From Kiloniellales bacterium (lineage in GTDB: Bacteria > Pseudomonadota > Alphaproteobacteria > Kiloniellales > JAKSBE01), in the NCBI GenBank assembly GCA_030067055.1, contig JASJAL010000380.1, positions 1-6,850 on the forward strand: a stretch of 6,850 nt of DNA, written 5' to 3'. Below the pieces are notes generated by a model. That model had not been told where the DNA came from. It made no database searches and saw only the letters and a list, made by a program, of their open reading frames with translations. The first letter of the stretch is position 1, and the number at the start of each line of letters is the position of its first letter. This document shows positions 4,613 through 6,850 of the stretch, piece by piece. A program made the translations under genes and the position numbers.

Positions 4613-6850
4613 CTAGAAGAGGAAGTCGTCGGCGTCCAGGGCCGAGCCGTTGACCCCGTTCAGAGTAATGCTGTGCCCGTTACCAAGAAGTATATCTGCG
4701 TCGCCGGCGTTATCCTGGATGGTCAGGTCGGCGAAGCTCTCGACCCCGGCGACCCCGCTGAGGTCGATCCGGTCGCCGGTCTGGGTGACGCTGTCGTAGA
4801 GCTCGAAGTCCTCCAGGGTATCGGCGCCGTCGTTGCTGTCGAAGACGTAGACGTCGTTGCCGCTGCCGCCGGTCAGGCTGTCATTGCCGCTGCCACCGAC
4901 GATCCGGTCGTCCCCGGCACCACCGGTCAGGGTGTCGTCGCCGGCTCCGCCGAGCATGTTGTCGTCGCCGGCGCTGCCGGTCAGCGCATCGTCGCCGGAG
5001 GTTCCGGCGTGGCTGACGTCGCCGGTGAAGTTGCCGCCGAAGATGACGTAGGATTCACCGTCGAAGGCGCCGGCATTGCGGCCGCCGACCGCGAGGTCGT
5101 CGAAGCCGTCGCCGTTGACGTCGCCGATGCCGTTGACCGCGCTGCCGACCCGGTCGCTGCTGGTCGCACCCTCGATGACAAAGCCCAGCTGGCCGCCCTC
5201 GTTGGCGCCGCCGGCGGCCGTATCCTTGAGGTCGGCGAGATCGAAGGACGAGAAGCTGCGCCCGGCCTGACCGTAGACCAGATAGGCCTCGCCCGAGAAG
5301 CTGCCGTTGGGATCGGCGCCCTGGGCACCGATGATGATGTCGTCCAGCCCGTCACCGTTGACGTCACCGGCGCTGCCCACCGAGTAGCCGGTCTGATCGT
5401 GGGCCACGATGCCGTTGATCGAGAAACCGTTGTTGCCGTCCAGGGCCTGCAGGTCGAGGGAGGCCGCGAAACCACCGGCGCCACCGTAGACCAAGTAGGC
5501 CTGACCGGCGTTGGTGTTGCCGGCCGCGTCCGCCAGGTTGGCGCCAATCAGCATGTCGTCGTAGCCGTCGCCGTCGACGTCGCCGACCATGGCCACCGAG
5601 TAGCCGGCCTGGTCGCCGCTCGGGCTGGAGGCGGTGCCGCCGTTGATGCCGTTGAGAACGAAGCCGTTGGTCCCGTCCAGGGTGCTGACGTCGACAACCT
5701 GGGCGGCCTGGCCGGCACTGCCGGCATAGGCCGCCGAGCCGAAGACGACGAAGGCCTGGCCGGCGGTGAATTGACCGCCCGGATCGGCACTCTTGGCGCC
5801 GACGATGACGTCGGCGAAGCCGTCGCCGTTGATGTCGCCGGCCCCGGCCACCGAGTAGCCGAATTCGGAGTCGGCCTCGAAGCCGACAAGCTTGACCCCT
5901 TGGTTTGCCTCAAGATTGGCAAGCTGCAGCTGCCCGCTCCAGGCCGCGGAGGCGTCGAAGATCACGTAGGCGCTACCGGCATCGCCGGAGCCGCCCGGGG
6001 CGCCGATGATGAAGTCGGCCTGCCCGTCGCCATCGAAGTCACCGGCGTGTGCGACCGAAGTCCCCAGGGCGGCATTCGCGCTCTCGCCGATGATCTCGAA
6101 GCCCTCGGTGTCCGTCCCGCTGGTCTGGTTGGCGTCGTTGAGGAACTCGAGCGGCACGTTGGGCGTGAAGCTCTGGCCGATCTGGGGCGAGGAGAGGTTG
6201 GCGCCGCCCTGAACCACGAAGACCCGCCCGGCACCGCTGCCCGGCTCGCCGATGATCAGGTCGGCGAAGCCGTCGCCGTCGATGTCGCCACCGCCAGCCA
6301 CCGAGGCGCCGGCCAGACCGTTGGTCTGGGCGCCGAAAAGCTGGATCGCGTTCCCATCCGAAGGCTCGGTCCGGACATCGAAGACGGTCGGGAAGCCGCC
6401 GGCCTGGCCGAAGACCAGGTAGGTAACGCCGCCGGAGGTCGGGAAGTTCGGCTGGAAGGTCGAGAGCTCGGCGTTGGGATCGCTGACCAGGAAGTCGTCG
6501 ATGCCGTCGCCGTTGACGTCGCCCGCCGCGCTGATCGCGCTGCCCATGTTGCCGAAGTTCGAGGAGTCGAACTGATCGTCGGCCGGGATGACGAAGCCGT
6601 TGCTGCCGTCCAGGCTGCCGACATTGAAGACGGTCGGACCGGAGGGCGGCGGCGCGACCGGGTTCACGGTCACCGAGACGGTCGCCGTATGGCTGCCGCC
6701 GTTGCCGTCGGAGACGTCGTAGGTGAAGCTGTCGCTGCCGCTGAAGCCGGCGTTCGGCGTGTAGGTGACCGTGCCGTCCGGGTTGATCGAAACGTTGCCG
6801 TTGGCGGCCGTGCCGACCCCGGTCACGTTCAGGGCATGGCCTTCGGCGTC
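4613..6850 (-). CDS. Secreted RTX protein with FG-GAP beta-propeller (partial, N-terminus off window)
   Basis: 745 residues are visible, ending at TAG (4613-4615). The frame is open to the right edge; the GTG at 6824-6826 lies inside a domain and is not a real start. Order of parts, in visible numbering: a cadherin-like/bacterial Ig domain (1-62, with DGTVTYTPNAGFSGSDSFTY); a proline linker; seven FG-GAP units (about 73-606), each with a calcium-binding DxDGDG or DxNGDG loop; six RTX nonapeptides (616-669, GGxGxDxxx); and a C-terminal region (670-745) with GDRIDLSGVAGVESFADL, ending DADDFLF, typical of uncleaved type I secretion signals. The protein should leave the cell unfolded through the exporter encoded just downstream and fold outside on binding calcium. 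FG-GAP propellers and cadherin-like domains both suggest adhesion to surfaces, glycans or other cells; no catalytic motif is visible. More Ig/cadherin-like copies probably precede the visible part. Two short rare-codon clusters stand out (4664-4699 and 5888-5923). Confidence 0.93.
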   Translation of the reverse strand, partial: DAEGHALNVTGVGTAANGNVSINPDGTVTYTPNAGFSGSDSFTYDVSDGNGGSHTATVSVTVNPVAPPPSGPTVFNVGSLDGSNGFVIPADDQFDSSNFGNMGSAISAAGDVNGDGIDDFLVSDPNAELSTFQPNFPTSGGVTYLVFGQAGGFPTVFDVRTEPSDGNAIQLFGAQTNGLAGASVAGGGDIDGDGFADLIIGEPGSGAGRVFVVQGGANLSSPQIGQSFTPNVPLEFLNDANQTSGTDTEGFEIIGESANAALGTSVAHAGDFDGDGQADFIIGAPGGSGDAGSAYVIFDASAAWSGQLQLANLEANQGVKLVGFEADSEFGYSVAGAGDINGDGFADVIVGAKSADPGGQFTAGQAFVVFGSAAYAGSAGQAAQVVDVSTLDGTNGFVLNGINGGTASSPSGDQAGYSVAMVGDVDGDGYDDMLIGANLADAAGNTNAGQAYLVYGGAGGFAASLDLQALDGNNGFSINGIVAHDQTGYSVGSAGDVNGDGLDDIIIGAQGADPNGSFSGEAYLVYGQAGRSFSSFDLADLKDTAAGGANEGGQLGFVIEGATSSDRVGSAVNGIGDVNGDGFDDLAVGGRNAGAFDGESYVIFGGNFTGDVSHAGTSGDDALTGSAGDDNMLGGAGDDTLTGGAGDDRIVGGSGNDSLTGGSGNDVYVFDSNDGADTLEDFELYDSVTQTGDRIDLSGVAGVESFADLTIQDNAGDADILLGNGHSITLNGVNGSALDADDFLF
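4844..5005 (-). repeat. RTX nonapeptide array, six copies
   Basis: Six tandem 9-residue units encode GTSGDDALT, GSAGDDNML, GGAGDDTLT, GGAGDDRIV, GGSGNDSLT and GGSGNDVYV. The first two are degenerate at the glycine pair and the last four are near-consensus GGxGxDxxx. Six copies are enough for a single short calcium beta-roll, as in serralysin-type secreted proteins. The array lies directly before the C-terminal secretion region. Confidence 0.95.
5033..6634 (-). repeat. Seven FG-GAP units, likely one complete seven-bladed propeller
   Basis: Seven calcium-loop motifs begin at visible residues 111, 189, 271, 339, 424, 496 and 577, spaced 68 to 85 residues apart. A typical unit reads: a strand of the form DLxxLDGxNGFxI, then GxSVAxAGDVNGDGxDD, then xxIGA, then GxAYLVYG. 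The loop is DxDGDG in units 2, 3 and 5 and DxNGDG in the others. Units 4-6 are the most alike (GA-x-x-ADP/ADA, then AFVVFG or AYLVYG), suggesting later duplication. Seven is the blade number of integrin-alpha-type propellers. Confidence 0.88.
6665..6850 (-). repeat. Cadherin-like / bacterial Ig domain at the visible N-terminal edge
   Basis: Visible residues 1-62 of the RTX protein read DAEGHALNVTGVG, then GNVSINPDGTVTYTPNAGF, then DSFTYDVSDGNGGSHTATVSV. This is the pattern of the Big_9 / cadherin-5 / tandem-95 type domain found in repeats in large bacterial adhesins. Only one copy, apparently missing its first strands, is in view. Such domains normally occur in tandem, so further copies are likely upstream. 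Confidence 0.85.

Noticed and set aside
2281..4653. 790-codon plus-strand open frame antisense to the ABC and HlyD genes
   Set aside because: The opposite strand has intact, recognisable ABC and adaptor domains. The predicted protein is low-complexity (Arg, Gly, Asp, Gln-rich), with no domain and no convincing ribosome binding site. It is a typical shadow in high-GC coding DNA.
4844..5005. CRISPR-like or other direct-repeat array
   Set aside because: The periodic 27-nt repeats are in frame and encode RTX nonapeptides. There are no spacers or conserved repeat units at DNA level.
4857..5051. Short plus-strand open frames with Ser/Pro-rich repeats opposite the RTX array
   Set aside because: The repetition is the complement of the nonapeptide codons. 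There is no independent evidence for a gene.
6824..6826. GTG as the start of the RTX protein
   Set aside because: The codons before it (DAEGHALN) continue the same Ig/cadherin-like domain with no stop up to the window edge. It is an internal valine.

Overview
The window is high-GC DNA with strong third-position G/C bias. It carries an MmcB-family gene, a family largely confined to Alphaproteobacteria, and a PrtD/PrsE-type secretion pair. This points to an alphaproteobacterium, perhaps Rhodospirillales-like, but species level cannot be read from the sequence.

Left part (1-1202). A minus-strand gene runs off the left edge. Its first 83 residues look like a shortened, degenerate GGDEF domain with DGRSF where GGDEF is expected. 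Divergent from it, across a 77-nt gap, lies mmcB, a small PD-(D/E)XK-type DNA-repair protein. After a probable terminator and a weak promoter comes a 90-residue protein of unknown function with a lysine-rich tail. This gene converges on the operon that fills the rest of the window, with only 24 nt between the two stop codons.

Right part (1227-6850, all minus strand). This is a compact type I secretion locus, in transcription order: (i) a large secreted RTX protein whose start lies beyond the right edge (745 residues visible: a cadherin-like/bacterial Ig domain, seven FG-GAP units forming what should be one seven-bladed beta-propeller, six RTX nonapeptides and a C-terminal secretion signal ending DDFLF); (ii) a 577-residue ABC permease/ATPase of the PrtD type; (iii) a 509-residue HlyD-family periplasmic adaptor. 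The ABC and HlyD genes overlap by 11 nt. The likely working unit is ABC exporter plus adaptor plus an outer-membrane TolC-like channel, which is not in the window, exporting the RTX propeller protein to the cell surface or medium. An adhesin or matrix protein is the most natural guess for the cargo.

Non-coding DNA is confined to four short gaps (251-327, 826-929, 1203-1226, 4480-4612). I see no tRNA, rRNA, CRISPR or insertion sequence, and no clear sign of a wholly new system. The points most worth a second look are the degenerate GGDEF protein, the single complete propeller on an RTX tail, two clusters of rare codons in the RTX gene, and the uncharacterised 90-residue protein.
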